Source: Burkholderia sp. LMG 13014 (GTDB lineage: Bacteria > Pseudomonadota > Gammaproteobacteria > Burkholderiales > Burkholderiaceae). Taken from it: a stretch of DNA of 52,355 bases. Positions 12,015 through 24,559 of the stretch are shown here, in pieces. The notes beneath the pieces were generated by a model, which saw only the letters and a list, made by a program, of their open reading frames with translations, was not told where the DNA came from and ran no database searches. Position 1 is the first letter of the stretch, and every line of letters starts with the position of its first letter. The translations under genes were made by a program, and so were the position numbers. Location of the stretch: positions 1-52,355 of the forward strand of contig NZ_CAJNKE010000007.1 in assembly GCF_905232215.1 (NCBI RefSeq), given 5' to 3'.

Positions 12015-15000
12015 ATGAAAGCTCTGCTCGATCTATTCAAGCAAGTCCAACAGGAAGAAGTTTTCGACGCGATCAAGATCGGTCTGGCCTCGCCGGACAA
12101 GATCCGTTCGTGGTCGTTCGGTGAAGTGAAGAAGCCGGAGACCATCAACTACCGTACGTTCAAGCCGGAACGCGATGGTCTCTTCTGCGCGAAGATCTTC
12201 GGGCCGATCAAGGACTACGAGTGCCTGTGCGGCAAGTACAAGCGTCTGAAGCACCGCGGCGTGATCTGCGAGAAGTGCGGCGTCGAAGTGACGCTGGCGA
12301 AGGTGCGTCGCGAACGGATGGGCCACATCGAGCTGGCCTCGCCGGTCGCTCACATCTGGTTCCTGAAGTCGCTGCCGTCGCGTCTGGGCATGGTGCTCGA
12401 CATGACGCTGCGCGACATCGAACGCGTGCTGTACTTCGAAGCCTACGTGGTGATCGAACCGGGCATGACGCCGCTGAAGGCGCGGCAGATCATGACCGAA
12501 GAGGATTACTACAACAAGGTCGAGGAATACGGCGACGAATTCCGTGCCGAAATGGGCGCGGAAGGCGTGCGTGAACTGCTGCGCGCGATCAACATCGACG
12601 AGCAGGTCGAGACGCTGCGCACCGAGCTGAAGAACACCGGCTCGGAAGCGAAGATCAAGAAGTACGCGAAGCGCCTGAAGGTCCTCGAGGCATTCCAGCG
12701 CTCGGGCATCAAGCCCGAGTGGATGATCCTCGAAGTGCTGCCGGTGCTGCCGCCGGAACTGCGTCCGCTCGTGCCGCTGGACGGCGGCCGTTTCGCGACG
12801 TCGGACCTGAACGACCTGTATCGCCGCGTGATCAACCGTAACAACCGGTTGAAGCGTCTGCTCGAGCTGAAGGCTCCTGAAATCATCGTCCGCAACGAAA
12901 AGCGGATGCTGCAGGAAGCCGTCGACTCGCTGCTCGACAACGGTCGTCGCGGCAAGGCGATGACGGGCGCGAACAAGCGTCCGCTGAAGTCGCTCGCCGA
13001 CATGATCAAGGGTAAGGGCGGTCGTTTCCGTCAGAACCTGCTGGGCAAGCGCGTCGACTACTCGGGCCGTTCGGTCATCGTGGTCGGCCCGACGCTGAAG
13101 CTGCACCAGTGCGGTCTGCCGAAGCTGATGGCGCTCGAGCTGTTCAAGCCGTTCATCTTCAACAAGCTGGAAGTGATGGGCGTCGCGACGACCATCAAGG
13201 CTGCGAAGAAGGAAGTCGAGAACCAGACGCCGGTGGTGTGGGACATCCTCGAAGAGGTGATCCGCGAGCACCCGGTGATGCTGAACCGGGCGCCGACGCT
13301 GCACCGTCTCGGTATCCAGGCGTTCGAGCCGGTGCTGATCGAAGGTAAGGCAATCCAGCTGCACCCGCTCGTCTGCGCGGCGTTCAACGCCGACTTCGAC
13401 GGTGACCAGATGGCTGTTCACGTGCCGCTGTCGCTCGAAGCGCAGATGGAAGCACGCACGCTGATGCTGGCGTCGAACAACGTGCTGTTCCCGGCTAACG
13501 GCGATCCGTCGATCGTGCCGTCGCAGGATATCGTGCTGGGTCTGTACTACGCGACCCGCGAAGCGGTCAATGCGAAGGGCGAAGGCCTGTCGTTCACCGG
13601 CGTGTCGGAAGTGCTCCGCGCGTACGAGAACAAGGAAGTCGAGCTGGCCTCGCGCGTCAACGTGCGGATCACCGAAATGGTCCACAACGAAGACACGTCG
13701 GAAGGCGCGCCGCAATTCGTGCCGAAGATCTCGCTGTACGCGACGACCGTCGGTCGCGCGATCCTGTCGGAGATCCTGCCGCACGGCCTGCCGTTCTCGG
13801 TGCTGAACAAGCCGCTGAAGAAGAAGGAAATCTCGCGCCTGATCAACACGGCGTTCCGCAAGTGCGGTCTGCGTGCGACGGTGGTGTTTGCCGACCAGCT
13901 GATGCAGTCGGGTTTCCGTCTCGCGACGCGTGCCGGCATCTCGATCTGCGTGGACGACATGCTCGTGCCGCCGCAGAAGGAAACGATCGTCGGCGACGCC
14001 GCGAAGAAGGTGAAGGAGTACGACCGTCAGTACATGTCGGGTCTCGTCACCGCGCAGGAACGCTACAACAACGTGGTCGACATCTGGTCGGCAACGTCGG
14101 AAGCGGTCGGCAAGGCGATGATGGAGCAGCTGTCGACGGAGCCGGTGACGGACCGCGACGGCAACGAAACGCGCCAGGAATCGTTCAACTCGATCTACAT
14201 GATGGCCGACTCGGGCGCCCGGGGTTCGGCGGTGCAGATTCGTCAGCTGGCCGGTATGCGTGGCCTGATGGCGAAGCCGGACGGCTCGATTATCGAGACG
14301 CCGATTACCGCGAACTTCCGCGAAGGCCTGAACGTGTTGCAGTACTTCATCTCGACCCACGGTGCACGTAAGGGTCTGGCTGATACGGCACTGAAGACCG
14401 CGAACTCGGGTTACCTGACGCGTCGTCTCGTTGACGTCACGCAGGATCTGGTCGTGGTGGAAGACGATTGCGGCACGTCGAACGGCGTGGCAATGAAGGC
14501 ACTCGTCGAAGGCGGTGAAGTCGTCGAAGCGCTGCGCGACCGTATCCTCGGCCGCGTTGCGGTCGCGGACGTCGTGAACCCGGAAACGCAGGAAACGGTG
14601 TACGAATCGGGCATGCTGCTCGACGAAACGGCGGTCGAGGAAATCGAACGCCTCGGCATCGACGAAGTGCGCGTGCGCACGCCGCTGACCTGCGAAACGC
14701 GTTACGGCCTGTGCGCAGCCTGCTACGGCCGCGACCTCGGCCGCGGCTCGCTCGTGAACGTCGGCGAAGCAGTCGGCGTGATCGCGGCACAGTCGATCGG
14801 TGAGCCGGGCACGCAGCTGACGATGCGTACGTTCCACATCGGTGGTGCGGCATCGCGTGCGGCAGTGGCTTCGTCGGTCGAAGCGAAGAGCAACGGTATC
14901 GTCCGCTTCACGGCGACGATGCGTTACGTCACCAACGCGAAGGGCGAGCAGATCGTCATTTCGCGTTCGGGCGAGGCGCTGATCACCGACGACTTCGGCC

Positions 15001-16259
15001 GCGAGCGCGAGCGTCACAAAGTGCCGTACGGCGCGACGCTGCTGCAGCTCGATGGCGTGACCATCAAGGCCGGTACGCAACTCGCGACGTGGGATCCGAT
15101 GACGCGTCCGATCATCACCGAGTACGGTGGTACGGTGAAGTTCGAGAACGTCGAGGAAGGCGTGACCGTCGCGAAGCAGATCGACGACGTGACCGGTCTG
15201 TCGACCCTGGTCGTGATCGACGTGAAGCGCCGCGGTTCGCAGGCTTCGAAGAGCGTGCGTCCGCAGGTGAAGCTGCTCGACGCGAACGGCGACGAAGTGA
15301 AGATCCCGGGCACGGAGCATGCGGTGCAGATCGGCTTCCAGGTCGGCGCACTGATCACCGTGAAGGACGGTCAGCAAGTGCAGGTCGGTGAAGTGCTCGC
15401 ACGTATCCCGACGGAAGCGCAGAAGACGCGTGACATTACCGGCGGTCTGCCGCGGGTGGCGGAACTGTTCGAAGCGCGTTCGCCGAAGGATGCCGGCATT
15501 CTCGCGGAAGTCACCGGTACGACGTCGTTCGGTAAGGACACGAAGGGCAAGCAGCGTCTCGTCATCACGGATCTCGAGGGCAACCAGCACGAGTTCCTGA
15601 TCGCGAAGGAAAAGCAGGTTCTGGTTCACGATGCTCAGGTCGTCAACAAGGGCGAAATGATCGTGGACGGTCCGGCCGATCCGCACGACATCCTGCGTCT
15701 GCAGGGTATCGAGGCACTGTCGCGCTACATCGTCGACGAAGTGCAGGACGTGTATCGTCTGCAGGGCGTGAAGATCAACGACAAGCACATCGAGGTGATC
15801 GTTCGCCAGATGCTGCGTCGTGTGCAGATCACCGACAACGGCGATACGCGCTTCATCCCGGGCGAACAGGTCGAACGTTCCGACATGCTGGACGAGAACG
15901 ATCGCATGATCGCCGACGACAAGCGTCCGGCTTCGTACGACAACGTGCTGCTCGGTATCACGAAGGCATCGCTGTCGACCGACTCGTTCATCTCCGCGGC
16001 ATCGTTCCAGGAAACGACCCGCGTGCTGACCGAAGCGGCGATCATGGGCAAGCGCGACGATCTGCGCGGCCTGAAGGAAAACGTGATCGTCGGCCGTCTG
16101 ATTCCGGCCGGTACGGGTCTCGCGTTCCACAAGGCACGCAAGGCGAAGGAATCGTCGGATCGCGAGCGTTTCGACCAGATCGCAGCGGAAGAATCGTTCG
16201 ACTTCGGCACGCCTAGCGCGCCGGCAGAAGAGCCGCAGCAACACCCGGCAGCCGAGTAA
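12015..16259 (+). CDS. rpoC: DNA-directed RNA polymerase subunit beta'
   Basis: RpoC (1414 aa) carries the catalytic magnesium site NADFDGD at 458-464, with the three aspartates at the same numbers as in E. coli. An N-terminal zinc ribbon is visible ([19 protein letters not shown]), and a second cysteine cluster lies in [17 protein letters not shown]. The bridge helix and trigger loop region contains [13 protein letters not shown]. The C terminus has a short acidic proline-containing tail. A strong terminator follows 48 bases after the stop, ending the rif operon. Confidence 0.99.
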   Translation: MKALLDLFKQVQQEEVFDAIKIGLASPDKIRSWSFGEVKKPETINYRTFKPERDGLFCAKIFGPIKDYECLCGKYKRLKHRGVICEKCGVEVTLAKVRRERMGHIELASPVAHIWFLKSLPSRLGMVLDMTLRDIERVLYFEAYVVIEPGMTPLKARQIMTEEDYYNKVEEYGDEFRAEMGAEGVRELLRAINIDEQVETLRTELKNTGSEAKIKKYAKRLKVLEAFQRSGIKPEWMILEVLPVLPPELRPLVPLDGGRFATSDLNDLYRRVINRNNRLKRLLELKAPEIIVRNEKRMLQEAVDSLLDNGRRGKAMTGANKRPLKSLADMIKGKGGRFRQNLLGKRVDYSGRSVIVVGPTLKLHQCGLPKLMALELFKPFIFNKLEVMGVATTIKAAKKEVENQTPVVWDILEEVIREHPVMLNRAPTLHRLGIQAFEPVLIEGKAIQLHPLVCAAFNADFDGDQMAVHVPLSLEAQMEARTLMLASNNVLFPANGDPSIVPSQDIVLGLYYATREAVNAKGEGLSFTGVSEVLRAYENKEVELASRVNVRITEMVHNEDTSEGAPQFVPKISLYATTVGRAILSEILPHGLPFSVLNKPLKKKEISRLINTAFRKCGLRATVVFADQLMQSGFRLATRAGISICVDDMLVPPQKETIVGDAAKKVKEYDRQYMSGLVTAQERYNNVVDIWSATSEAVGKAMMEQLSTEPVTDRDGNETRQESFNSIYMMADSGARGSAVQIRQLAGMRGLMAKPDGSIIETPITANFREGLNVLQYFISTHGARKGLADTALKTANSGYLTRRLVDVTQDLVVVEDDCGTSNGVAMKALVEGGEVVEALRDRILGRVAVADVVNPETQETVYESGMLLDETAVEEIERLGIDEVRVRTPLTCETRYGLCAACYGRDLGRGSLVNVGEAVGVIAAQSIGEPGTQLTMRTFHIGGAASRAAVASSVEAKSNGIVRFTATMRYVTNAKGEQIVISRSGEALITDDFGRERERHKVPYGATLLQLDGVTIKAGTQLATWDPMTRPIITEYGGTVKFENVEEGVTVAKQIDDVTGLSTLVVIDVKRRGSQASKSVRPQVKLLDANGDEVKIPGTEHAVQIGFQVGALITVKDGQQVQVGEVLARIPTEAQKTRDITGGLPRVAELFEARSPKDAGILAEVTGTTSFGKDTKGKQRLVITDLEGNQHEFLIAKEKQVLVHDAQVVNKGEMIVDGPADPHDILRLQGIEALSRYIVDEVQDVYRLQGVKINDKHIEVIVRQMLRRVQITDNGDTRFIPGEQVERSDMLDENDRMIADDKRPASYDNVLLGITKASLSTDSFISAASFQETTRVLTEAAIMGKRDDLRGLKENVIVGRLIPAGTGLAFHKARKAKESSDRERFDQIAAEESFDFGTPSAPAEEPQQHPAAE

Positions 16260-16306
16260 GTGCGGGCGGCGCGAGCCGCCTTGCCTTGCTGTCATCGCTG
16301 TCATCG

Positions 16307-16338
16307 AAACCGCCCGGTTCTGCCGGGCGGTTTTTTTT
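16307..16338 (+). terminator. Strong terminator of the rif operon
   Basis: AAACCGCCCGG and CCGGGCGGTTT form an 11-bp stem with a TTCTG loop. A run of eight T (16331-16338) follows. Confidence 0.92.
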
Positions 16339-16351
16339 CATCTGTCGTTCA

Positions 16352-16476
16352 CGCGCATGACGGGCCTGCGCCGTGCCGCCGGAGGTCGCTTGCGAGCCAG
16401 GCGTCGCCTGGCTGCAGGTGCCGCCGCAGCCATCGCAATCACTCGCACCGCGGCCTTGGCAGGCCCGTCATGCGCG
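16352..16476. repeat. 18-bp perfect inverted repeat around an inner palindrome
   Basis: The left arm CGCGCATGACGGGCCTGC (16352-16369) is the exact reverse complement of 16459-16476. The 89 bases between include a second perfect hairpin, AGCCAGGCG/CGCCTGGCT, at about 16395-16413. The whole could fold as a branched RNA or be a small mobile repeat. No coding capacity or target-site duplication is evident. Confidence 0.6.
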
Positions 16477-16580
16477 CGAACGAATCCTGGCCAATCGGCC
16501 AAAACCGCACGATTCGCCACGCGTCGCGCGAGCGGGTTGTTAAAATTGCGGTCATCGTTTAGCCGTCTCTGCCCTCATTC

Positions 16581-18428
16581 ATGTCCCGCGCCCTCGAAAT
16601 CCTCGACGAAGTATTTGGTTACCCCGCATTTCGCGGCCAGCAGGGCGAGATCGTCGAACACGTCGCCGGCGGCGGCGATTGCCTCGTGCTGATGCCGACC
16701 GGCGGCGGCAAGTCGCTGTGCTACCAGATCCCGGCGCTGCTGCGCCGCGAGGCCGGGCAGGGCGCCGGCATCGTCGTGTCGCCGTTGATCGCGCTGATGC
16801 AGGACCAGGTCGCCGCACTGAGGGAAGTGGGCGTGCGCGCGGCATACCTGAATTCGACGCTGTCGGGCGCCGAGGCCGCGGCGACCGAGCGCGCGCTGCG
16901 CGAAGGCGAAATCGACCTGCTGTACGTCGCGCCGGAACGGCTGATGACGGGGCGCTTCCTCGACCTGCTCGAGCGCGCGAAGATCGGCCTGTTCGCGATC
17001 GACGAAGCGCACTGCGTGTCGCAATGGGGGCACGACTTCCGCCCGGAATACATCCAGCTGTCGGTGCTGCACGAGCGGTTTCCGTCGGTGCCGCGCGTCG
17101 CGCTGACCGCCACGGCCGACGCGATCACGCGCGACGAGATCATCCACCGTCTCGCGCTCGACGACGCGCGCGTGTTCGTGTCGAGCTTCGACCGCCCGAA
17201 CATCCGCTACCGGATCGTCGAAAAGGACAACGCGCGTTCGCAGCTGCTCGATTTCATCCGCGCCGAACACACGAATGCCGACGGTACGACGGATGCGGGC
17301 GTCGTCTATTGCCTGTCGCGCCGCAAGGTCGAGGAAACGGCCGAATGGTTGAAGGCGCAGGGGGTGCGAGCGCTGCCGTATCACGCAGGGATGGAGTTCG
17401 AGGTGCGGCAGAAGCACCAGGAAATGTTCCAGCGCGAGGAAGGCATCGTCATGTGCGCGACGATCGCGTTCGGCATGGGCATCGACAAGCCGGACGTGCG
17501 CTTCGTCGCGCACCTGGATCTGCCGAAGAGCGTCGAAGGTTACTACCAGGAAACGGGCCGCGCCGGCCGCGACGGGATGCCCGCAAATGCGTGGATGGCG
17601 TACGGTCTCGGCGACGTCGTCCAGCAGCGCAAGATGATCGACGAGTCCGATGCGGACGACGCGCACAAGCGCGTCCAGACGTCGAAGCTCGACGCGCTGC
17701 TCGGGCTGTGCGAGACGATCTCGTGCCGTCGCGTGCGGCTGCTGAACTACTTCGGCGAGGAGAGCAAGCCGTGCGGCAACTGCGACACGTGCCTCGAGCC
17801 GCCCGATTCGTGGGACGCCACGCGTGAGGCGCAGATGGCGCTGTCGTGTGTGTTCCGTGCGCAGCGCGCGAGTGGCTTCAATTTCGGCTCGAGCCACCTG
17901 ATCGAGATCCTGCGCGGCGGGCGCACCGAGAAGGTGTTGCAGCGCGGCCACGACCAGCTCACGACGTTCGGCATCGGCGCGTCGCTGTCGGAGCCGGAGT
18001 GGCGCGCGATTTTCCGGCAGCTCGTCGCGTACGGCTACCTGGCCGTCGATCATGGCGGCTTCGGCGCGCTCGTGCTGACCGAGGCCGCGAAGCCCGTGCT
18101 GAAGAACGAGGAGAAGGTCACGCTGCGCCGCTACGTGAAGCCGCAGCGTACGCGCCAGTCGTCGAGCCGCAGCGGTACGCGCGTCGATCCGACGGCCGGC
18201 ATGGGCACGCGTGAGCGCGCGCGGTGGGATGCACTGCGCGCATGGCGTGCGGAAACGGCGAAGACGGACGGCGTGCCGGCCTATGTGATCTTCCACGACG
18301 CGACGCTCGCCGAGATCGCACGCAACGCGCCGGAGTCGATCGACGACCTGCGCCATATCCCCGGCATGGGCGTGCGCAAGCTGGAGCGCTTCGGCGACGA
18401 GATCATCGACGTCGTCGAGTCGGCCTGA
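16581..18428 (+). CDS. recQ: ATP-dependent DNA helicase RecQ
   Basis: RecQ (615 aa) unwinds DNA 3' to 5' in recombination repair and replication restart. The helicase core shows Walker A PTGGGKS (39-45), DEAH (141-144) followed by [10 protein letters not shown], and motif [12 protein letters not shown]. The zinc-binding RQC region has clustered cysteines in [10 protein letters not shown]-terminal HRDC domain (about 535-614) ends [14 protein letters not shown]. The length is normal for a one-HRDC RecQ. It is the only gene between the rif and str clusters and is isolated by the rpoC terminator upstream and the rpsL promoter downstream. Confidence 0.97.
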   Translation: MSRALEILDEVFGYPAFRGQQGEIVEHVAGGGDCLVLMPTGGGKSLCYQIPALLRREAGQGAGIVVSPLIALMQDQVAALREVGVRAAYLNSTLSGAEAAATERALREGEIDLLYVAPERLMTGRFLDLLERAKIGLFAIDEAHCVSQWGHDFRPEYIQLSVLHERFPSVPRVALTATADAITRDEIIHRLALDDARVFVSSFDRPNIRYRIVEKDNARSQLLDFIRAEHTNADGTTDAGVVYCLSRRKVEETAEWLKAQGVRALPYHAGMEFEVRQKHQEMFQREEGIVMCATIAFGMGIDKPDVRFVAHLDLPKSVEGYYQETGRAGRDGMPANAWMAYGLGDVVQQRKMIDESDADDAHKRVQTSKLDALLGLCETISCRRVRLLNYFGEESKPCGNCDTCLEPPDSWDATREAQMALSCVFRAQRASGFNFGSSHLIEILRGGRTEKVLQRGHDQLTTFGIGASLSEPEWRAIFRQLVAYGYLAVDHGGFGALVLTEAAKPVLKNEEKVTLRRYVKPQRTRQSSSRSGTRVDPTAGMGTRERARWDALRAWRAETAKTDGVPAYVIFHDATLAEIARNAPESIDDLRHIPGMGVRKLERFGDEIIDVVESA

Positions 18429-18487
18429 CACAGGCGTTCCGACCCTTCCGGTAAACCACGCGTCCGGCTGGCGGATCACGCAAGCCG

Positions 18488-18517
18488 TTGACTTAGTTGG
18501 TATTTCCGGAATATGAT
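18488..18517 (+). promoter_or_regulatory. str operon promoter
   Basis: TTGACT (18488-18493), an 18-base spacer and TATGAT (18512-18517) lie 137 bases upstream of rpsL. This would give a leader of about 130 bases. Confidence 0.65.
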
Positions 18518-18654
18518 GCTGGGTTCCGGTATTCGGTGGGACGAGTTGCGTTCGAAAGTTCGCCCCGTTTCGCCGGTTCGGAAGTCAACTGTGCGTCGAT
18601 TCTCGCTTTGCCCGAAATCGATGCGCAGATTTTGTTCAATTTCAGGAATAAACA

Positions 18655-19035
18655 ATGCCAACCATCAACCAACTGGTTCGCAAAGGCCGTCAGTCGGAAA
18701 CGACGAAGAGCAAGAGCCCGGCCCTGCAGGACTGCCCCCAGCGTCGCGGCGTGTGCACCCGTGTGTACACGACGACGCCGAAGAAGCCTAACTCGGCACT
18801 CCGTAAGGTCGCCAAGGTTCGTCTGACGAACGGCTTCGAAGTGATTTCGTACATCGGCGGTGAAGGCCACAACCTGCAGGAACACTCGGTTGTGCTGATC
18901 CGCGGCGGCCGTGTGAAGGACTTGCCGGGTGTGCGTTACCACATGGTTCGCGGCTCGCTGGATACCCAGGGCGTCAAGGACCGTAAGCAAGCGCGCTCGA
19001 AGTACGGCGCGAAGCGTGCAAAGGCTGCCAAGTAA
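18655..19035 (+). CDS. rpsL: 30S ribosomal protein S12
   Basis: S12 (126 aa) lines the decoding centre and controls accuracy. The streptomycin-site lysines are present and wild type in [11 protein letters not shown] and [12 protein letters not shown]. The universally conserved PNSALRK loop with its nearby aspartate is intact. AGGAA precedes the ATG. It is the first gene of the str cluster (rpsL-rpsG-fusA-tuf). Confidence 0.98.
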
Positions 19036-19165
19036 GCAGTTTTTGATCAGGGATCGCCGCAGGGCGGTCAAGGCGGGAGTGCCGGATTGCCGGTGCTGTC
19101 GAGTAAGTGGTCACCCGGCCAAGCTGGTTAGTCGTGAAGATGTGATCGGGTTTGTTGGTGGCCGC

Positions 19166-19183
19166 GGAGCTGGAACCAGCTCC
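19166..19183 (+). promoter_or_regulatory. Hairpin in rpsL-rpsG spacer, possible S7 site
   Basis: GGAGCTGG and CCAGCTCC pair perfectly around AA, 24 bases before the rpsG start, within an unusually long 172-base spacer. In E. coli, S7 represses rpsG by binding the S12-S7 spacer. A comparable role here is inferred from position only. Confidence 0.45.
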
Positions 19184-19207
19184 AACTGAACAAGTAAAGG
19201 AAGAATC

Positions 19208-19678
19208 ATGCCGCGTCGTCGCGAAGTCCCTAAGCGGGAAGTGTTGCCGGATCCGAAGTTCGGTAACGTTGATGTAGCCAAGTTCATGAACATGCTGATG
19301 CTGTCCGGCAAGAAGTCGGTCGCAGAGCGCATCGTTTATGGCGCATTCGAACAAATCCAGACCAAGGGTGGCAAGGACCCGCTGGAAGTGTTCACGGTTG
19401 CGCTCAACAACGTCAAGCCGGTGGTCGAAGTGAAGAGCCGTCGCGTTGGTGGTGCCAACTATCAAGTTCCGGTCGAAGTGCGCCCGTCGCGTCGTATGGC
19501 ATTGGCGATGCGCTGGCTGCGTGAGGCTGCGAAGAAGCGTAGCGAGAAGTCGATGGCCCTGCGCCTGGCAGGTGAACTCTCCGAAGCGGCCGAAGGCCGT
19601 GGCGGCGCGATGAAGAAGCGCGACGAAGTTCACCGCATGGCAGAAGCCAACCGCGCGTTCTCGCATTTCCGTTTCTAA
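19208..19678 (+). CDS. rpsG: 30S ribosomal protein S7
   Basis: S7 (156 aa) nucleates assembly of the 30S head and contacts the E site. The family start [18 protein letters not shown] is present, as are [13 protein letters not shown] and the beta-hairpin/helix region ending [16 protein letters not shown] precedes the ATG. It is likely an autoregulator through the spacer upstream. Confidence 0.98.
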   Translation: MPRRREVPKREVLPDPKFGNVDVAKFMNMLMLSGKKSVAERIVYGAFEQIQTKGGKDPLEVFTVALNNVKPVVEVKSRRVGGANYQVPVEVRPSRRMALAMRWLREAAKKRSEKSMALRLAGELSEAAEGRGGAMKKRDEVHRMAEANRAFSHFRF

Positions 19679-19755
19679 GCGCCTGGCTGGGCTTTTAGCG
19701 GAAATAAATTCCGGGCGGGTGCGCTTTTCAGGCGCCTCGCCCGTTTGTGTTGAAG

Positions 19756-19780
19756 CACGATGCAGCGGCGCTGCATCGTG
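19756..19780 (+). promoter_or_regulatory. Perfect hairpin just before fusA
   Basis: CACGATGCAG and CTGCATCGTG form a 10-bp stem with a CGGCG loop. It ends 21 bases before the fusA GTG. An earlier GC stem (CGGGCG with CGCCCG, about 19713-19744) also lies in this spacer. No T-run follows, so this is probably a translational or processing structure. Confidence 0.45.
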
Positions 19781-19801
19781 TCATCCCAGTAGAGGATCAA
19801 A

Positions 19802-21904
<2,103 letters not shown>

Positions 21905-21943
21905 TTCGTTATCACAATCGATTATTTTTGAAAGAAGAGAATC

Positions 21944-23134
21944 ATGGCAAAAGGTAAATTCGAGCGGACCAAGCCGCACGTGAACGTTGGTACGATTGGT
22001 CACGTTGACCACGGCAAGACGACGCTGACGGCAGCGATCACGACGGTTCTGACGAAGAAGTTCGGCGGCGAAGCGAAGGCATACGACCAGATCGACGCGG
22101 CACCGGAAGAAAAGGCGCGCGGCATCACGATCAACACGGCACACGTCGAGTACGAAACGGCTAACCGCCACTACGCACACGTCGACTGCCCGGGCCACGC
22201 TGACTATGTGAAGAACATGATCACGGGCGCAGCGCAGATGGACGGCGCGATCCTGGTTTGCTCGGCAGCTGACGGCCCGATGCCGCAGACGCGTGAGCAC
22301 ATCCTGCTGGCCCGTCAGGTTGGCGTTCCGTACATCATCGTGTTCCTGAACAAGTGCGACATGGTGGACGACGCTGAACTGCTCGAGCTGGTCGAGATGG
22401 AAGTTCGCGAACTCCTGTCGAAGTACGACTTCCCGGGCGACGACACGCCGATCGTGAAGGGTTCGGCGAAGCTGGCGCTGGAAGGCGACACGGGCGAGCT
22501 GGGCGAAGTGGCGATCATGAGCCTGGCCGACGCGCTGGACACGTACATCCCGACGCCGGAGCGTGCAGTTGACGGCGCGTTCCTGATGCCGGTGGAAGAC
22601 GTGTTCTCGATCTCGGGCCGTGGTACGGTTGTGACGGGTCGCGTTGAGCGCGGCATCGTGAAGGTCGGCGAAGAAATCGAAATCGTCGGTATCAAGCCGA
22701 CGGTGAAGACGACCTGCACGGGCGTTGAAATGTTCCGCAAGCTGCTGGACCAAGGTCAAGCAGGCGACAACGTTGGTATCCTGCTGCGCGGCACGAAGCG
22801 TGAAGACGTGGAGCGTGGCCAGGTTCTGGCGAAGCCGGGTTCGATCACGCCGCACACGCACTTCACGGCTGAAGTGTACGTGCTGAGCAAGGACGAAGGC
22901 GGCCGTCACACGCCGTTCTTCAACAACTACCGTCCGCAGTTCTACTTCCGTACGACGGACGTGACGGGCTCGATCGAGCTGCCGAAGGACAAGGAAATGG
23001 TGATGCCGGGCGACAACGTGTCGATCACGGTGAAGCTGATCGCTCCGATCGCGATGGAAGAAGGTCTGCGCTTCGCAATCCGCGAAGGCGGCCGTACGGT
23101 CGGCGCCGGCGTCGTCGCCAAGATCATCGAGTAA
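21944..23134 (+). CDS. tuf: Elongation factor Tu, copy 2
   Basis: This EF-Tu (396 aa) has the same protein sequence as the copy at 2684-3874. It is the str-operon copy, directly behind fusA (the tufA locus). GAAAGAAGAG lies before the ATG. The two genes are identical from codon 4 to the stop, while codons 2 and 3 use A-ending forms here. A long terminator follows 60 bases after the stop. Confidence 0.98.
   Translation: MAKGKFERTKPHVNVGTIGHVDHGKTTLTAAITTVLTKKFGGEAKAYDQIDAAPEEKARGITINTAHVEYETANRHYAHVDCPGHADYVKNMITGAAQMDGAILVCSAADGPMPQTREHILLARQVGVPYIIVFLNKCDMVDDAELLELVEMEVRELLSKYDFPGDDTPIVKGSAKLALEGDTGELGEVAIMSLADALDTYIPTPERAVDGAFLMPVEDVFSISGRGTVVTGRVERGIVKVGEEIEIVGIKPTVKTTCTGVEMFRKLLDQGQAGDNVGILLRGTKREDVERGQVLAKPGSITPHTHFTAEVYVLSKDEGGRHTPFFNNYRPQFYFRTTDVTGSIELPKDKEMVMPGDNVSITVKLIAPIAMEEGLRFAIREGGRTVGAGVVAKIIE
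21953..23134. repeat. Perfect direct repeat, tuf copy 2 (1182 bases)
   Basis: Partner of 2693-3874 in the same orientation. The flanking sequences diverge at once on both sides. Confidence 0.97.
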
Positions 23135-23194
23135 TATCGACGATCCGCGGATCCCGGCGGGGTCCGCGATTCCGCGGTAGTGGTTTTACCGTCG

Positions 23195-23237
23195 AAACCG
23201 GGTGTCCAGCTTGCGCTGGCACCCGGTTTTGTTTTTT
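23195..23237 (+). terminator. Terminator of the str operon
   Basis: AAACCGGGTGTCCAGC pairs with GCTGGCACCCGGTTT through a TTGC loop, with one weak pair. Four T, a G and six T follow. It separates tuf from the S10 cluster. Confidence 0.9.
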
Positions 23238-23419
23238 CGGTACGCCGATGTGCGGGGCGAGAAACTCGCACCATCGCTCCAGAATTTCGTGTAGAATCGC
23301 GGGCTTAGCAGTGGAAGTACCGTTCGGAACTTGATGTCTCGCTCCCCGCAGGCGTCATGTTTCGCGTTCTTTTAGTGTCCGGCGATGCAACATCGCCTCG
23401 CTCTTTCCAAGGAATCGTC

Positions 23420-23731
23420 ATGCAGCAACAGAAAATCCGCATTCGCCTGAAGGCATTCGACTATCGTCTGATCGATCAATCGGCTGCCGAGATCGTCGAT
23501 ACCGCGAAGCGGACTGGCGCAATCGTCCGTGGCCCGGTGCCGCTGCCGACGCGCATTCAGCGTTTTGACATCCTGCGTTCGCCGCACGTCAACAAGACGT
23601 CGCGCGATCAGCTCGAAATCCGTACCCACCAGCGCCTGATGGACATCGTCGATCCGACCGACAAGACGGTTGACGCGCTGATGAAGCTCGACCTGCCGGC
23701 TGGCGTCGACGTGGAAATCAAGCTGCAGTAA
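23420..23731 (+). CDS. rpsJ: 30S ribosomal protein S10
   Basis: S10 (103 aa) is part of the 30S head. As NusE it also binds NusB and NusG in antitermination complexes. I choose ATG 23420, with AAGGAA upstream, giving [15 protein letters not shown]. An upstream in-frame ATG at 23357 would add 21 unrelated residues. Conserved [16 protein letters not shown] and DVEIKL are present. A possible -10 (TAGAAT, 23292-23297) lies upstream without a clear -35. Confidence 0.97.
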   Translation: MQQQKIRIRLKAFDYRLIDQSAAEIVDTAKRTGAIVRGPVPLPTRIQRFDILRSPHVNKTSRDQLEIRTHQRLMDIVDPTDKTVDALMKLDLPAGVDVEIKLQ

Positions 23732-23780
23732 GGCTTCCGGCGCCGATCGGCAAGCCGGGCGGCGCTAAGTCTTTGATTGC

Positions 23781-23809
23781 TTGCGGAAAACGCGAGGTCG
23801 GGCTATAAT
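23781..23809 (+). promoter_or_regulatory. Promoter between rpsJ and rplC
   Basis: TTGCGG (23781-23786), a 17-base spacer and a perfect TATAAT (23804-23809) lie 100 bases before rplC. The 177-base rpsJ-rplC gap is unusual for an S10 operon. It suggests that rplC and the genes after it can be transcribed separately from rpsJ. Confidence 0.7.
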
Positions 23810-23908
23810 GCTTGGCTTTTCGCGTATTCGCGGAAAAAAGTTGGGCCTTGCGTGCCCGGCATTTTGTAAATCAGCCCCGACCAATCGCAGTCGGGAATGG
23901 AGAAAATG

Positions 23909-24559
23909 ATGAGCCTTGGACTCGTAGGTCGCAAGGTTGGCATGACCCGTATCTTCACGGCGGAAGGGGATTCGATTCCCGTCACCGTGCTGGACGTGTC
24001 GGACAACCGCGTGACGCAGATCAAGACTGTTGAAACCGACGGCTACACGGCCGTGCAGGTTGCATTCGGCTCCCGTCGTGCATCGCGCGTGACGAAGCCG
24101 CTGGCAGGTCATCTCGCCAAAGCCGGTGTCGAAGCCGGTGAAATCCTCAAGGAATTCCGCATTGACGCGGCCAAGGCAGCTGAGCTGTCGAATGGCGCCG
24201 TGGTCGGTGCAGATCTTTTCGAAGTGGGCCAGAAGGTCGACGTGCAAGGCGTGTCGATCGGTAAGGGCTACGCCGGTACGATCAAGCGTTACAACTTCTC
24301 CTCCGGCCGTGCTACGCACGGTAACTCGCGCTCGCACAACGTGCCGGGCTCGATCGGTATGGCGCAAGATCCGGGTCGTGTTTTCCCGGGTAAACGCATG
24401 ACGGGTCACATGGGTGACGTGACGGTGACGGTGCAGAACCTCGAAATCGCTCGTATCGACGCAGAGCGCAAGCTGCTGCTCGTGAAGGGTGCGATTCCGG
24501 GCGCGAAGGGCGGCAAAGTCTTCGTGACGCCGGCCGTCAAGACCAAGGGGGCGAAATAA
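23909..24559 (+). CDS. rplC: 50S ribosomal protein L3
   Basis: L3 (216 aa) is an early assembly protein whose loop reaches near the peptidyl-transferase centre. I choose the second ATG at 23909, which lies 6 bases after GGAG (23899-23902) and gives [16 protein letters not shown]. The ATG at 23906 is too close to that site. The glutamine of [15 protein letters not shown] is the usual PrmB methylation site. The stop shares one base with the rplD start. Confidence 0.96.
   Translation: MSLGLVGRKVGMTRIFTAEGDSIPVTVLDVSDNRVTQIKTVETDGYTAVQVAFGSRRASRVTKPLAGHLAKAGVEAGEILKEFRIDAAKAAELSNGAVVGADLFEVGQKVDVQGVSIGKGYAGTIKRYNFSSGRATHGNSRSHNVPGSIGMAQDPGRVFPGKRMTGHMGDVTVTVQNLEIARIDAERKLLLVKGAIPGAKGGKVFVTPAVKTKGAK

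Larger units (their letters stand above)
16260..16580. other. rpoC-recQ spacer
   Basis: The 321-base gap contains the rpoC terminator, then an 18-bp inverted repeat enclosing a palindrome (16352-16476). AT-rich sequence close to recQ (about 16538-16552, GGTTGTTAAAATTG) may hold its promoter. A 60-codon minus-strand opening here is arginine/alanine-rich low-complexity sequence and I do not call it. Confidence 0.5.

Noticed and set aside
12033-16304. Antisense open frame of 1423 codons over rpoC, and a 1305-codon one over rpoB (7986-11903)
   Set aside because: They arise from strong GC-ending codon bias in highly expressed genes, which removes stop codons from one antisense frame. The translations are His/Arg/Asp-rich with no domain-like sequence, start signal or promoter.
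16338-16520. 60-codon minus-strand frame upstream of recQ
   Set aside because: Arg/Ala/Pro-rich translation caused by the inverted repeat and high GC. It lacks a ribosome binding site.
23292-23297. TAGAAT as a full promoter for rpsJ
   Set aside because: No -35 hexamer lies at 16-18 bases upstream. It is kept only as a remark under rpsJ.
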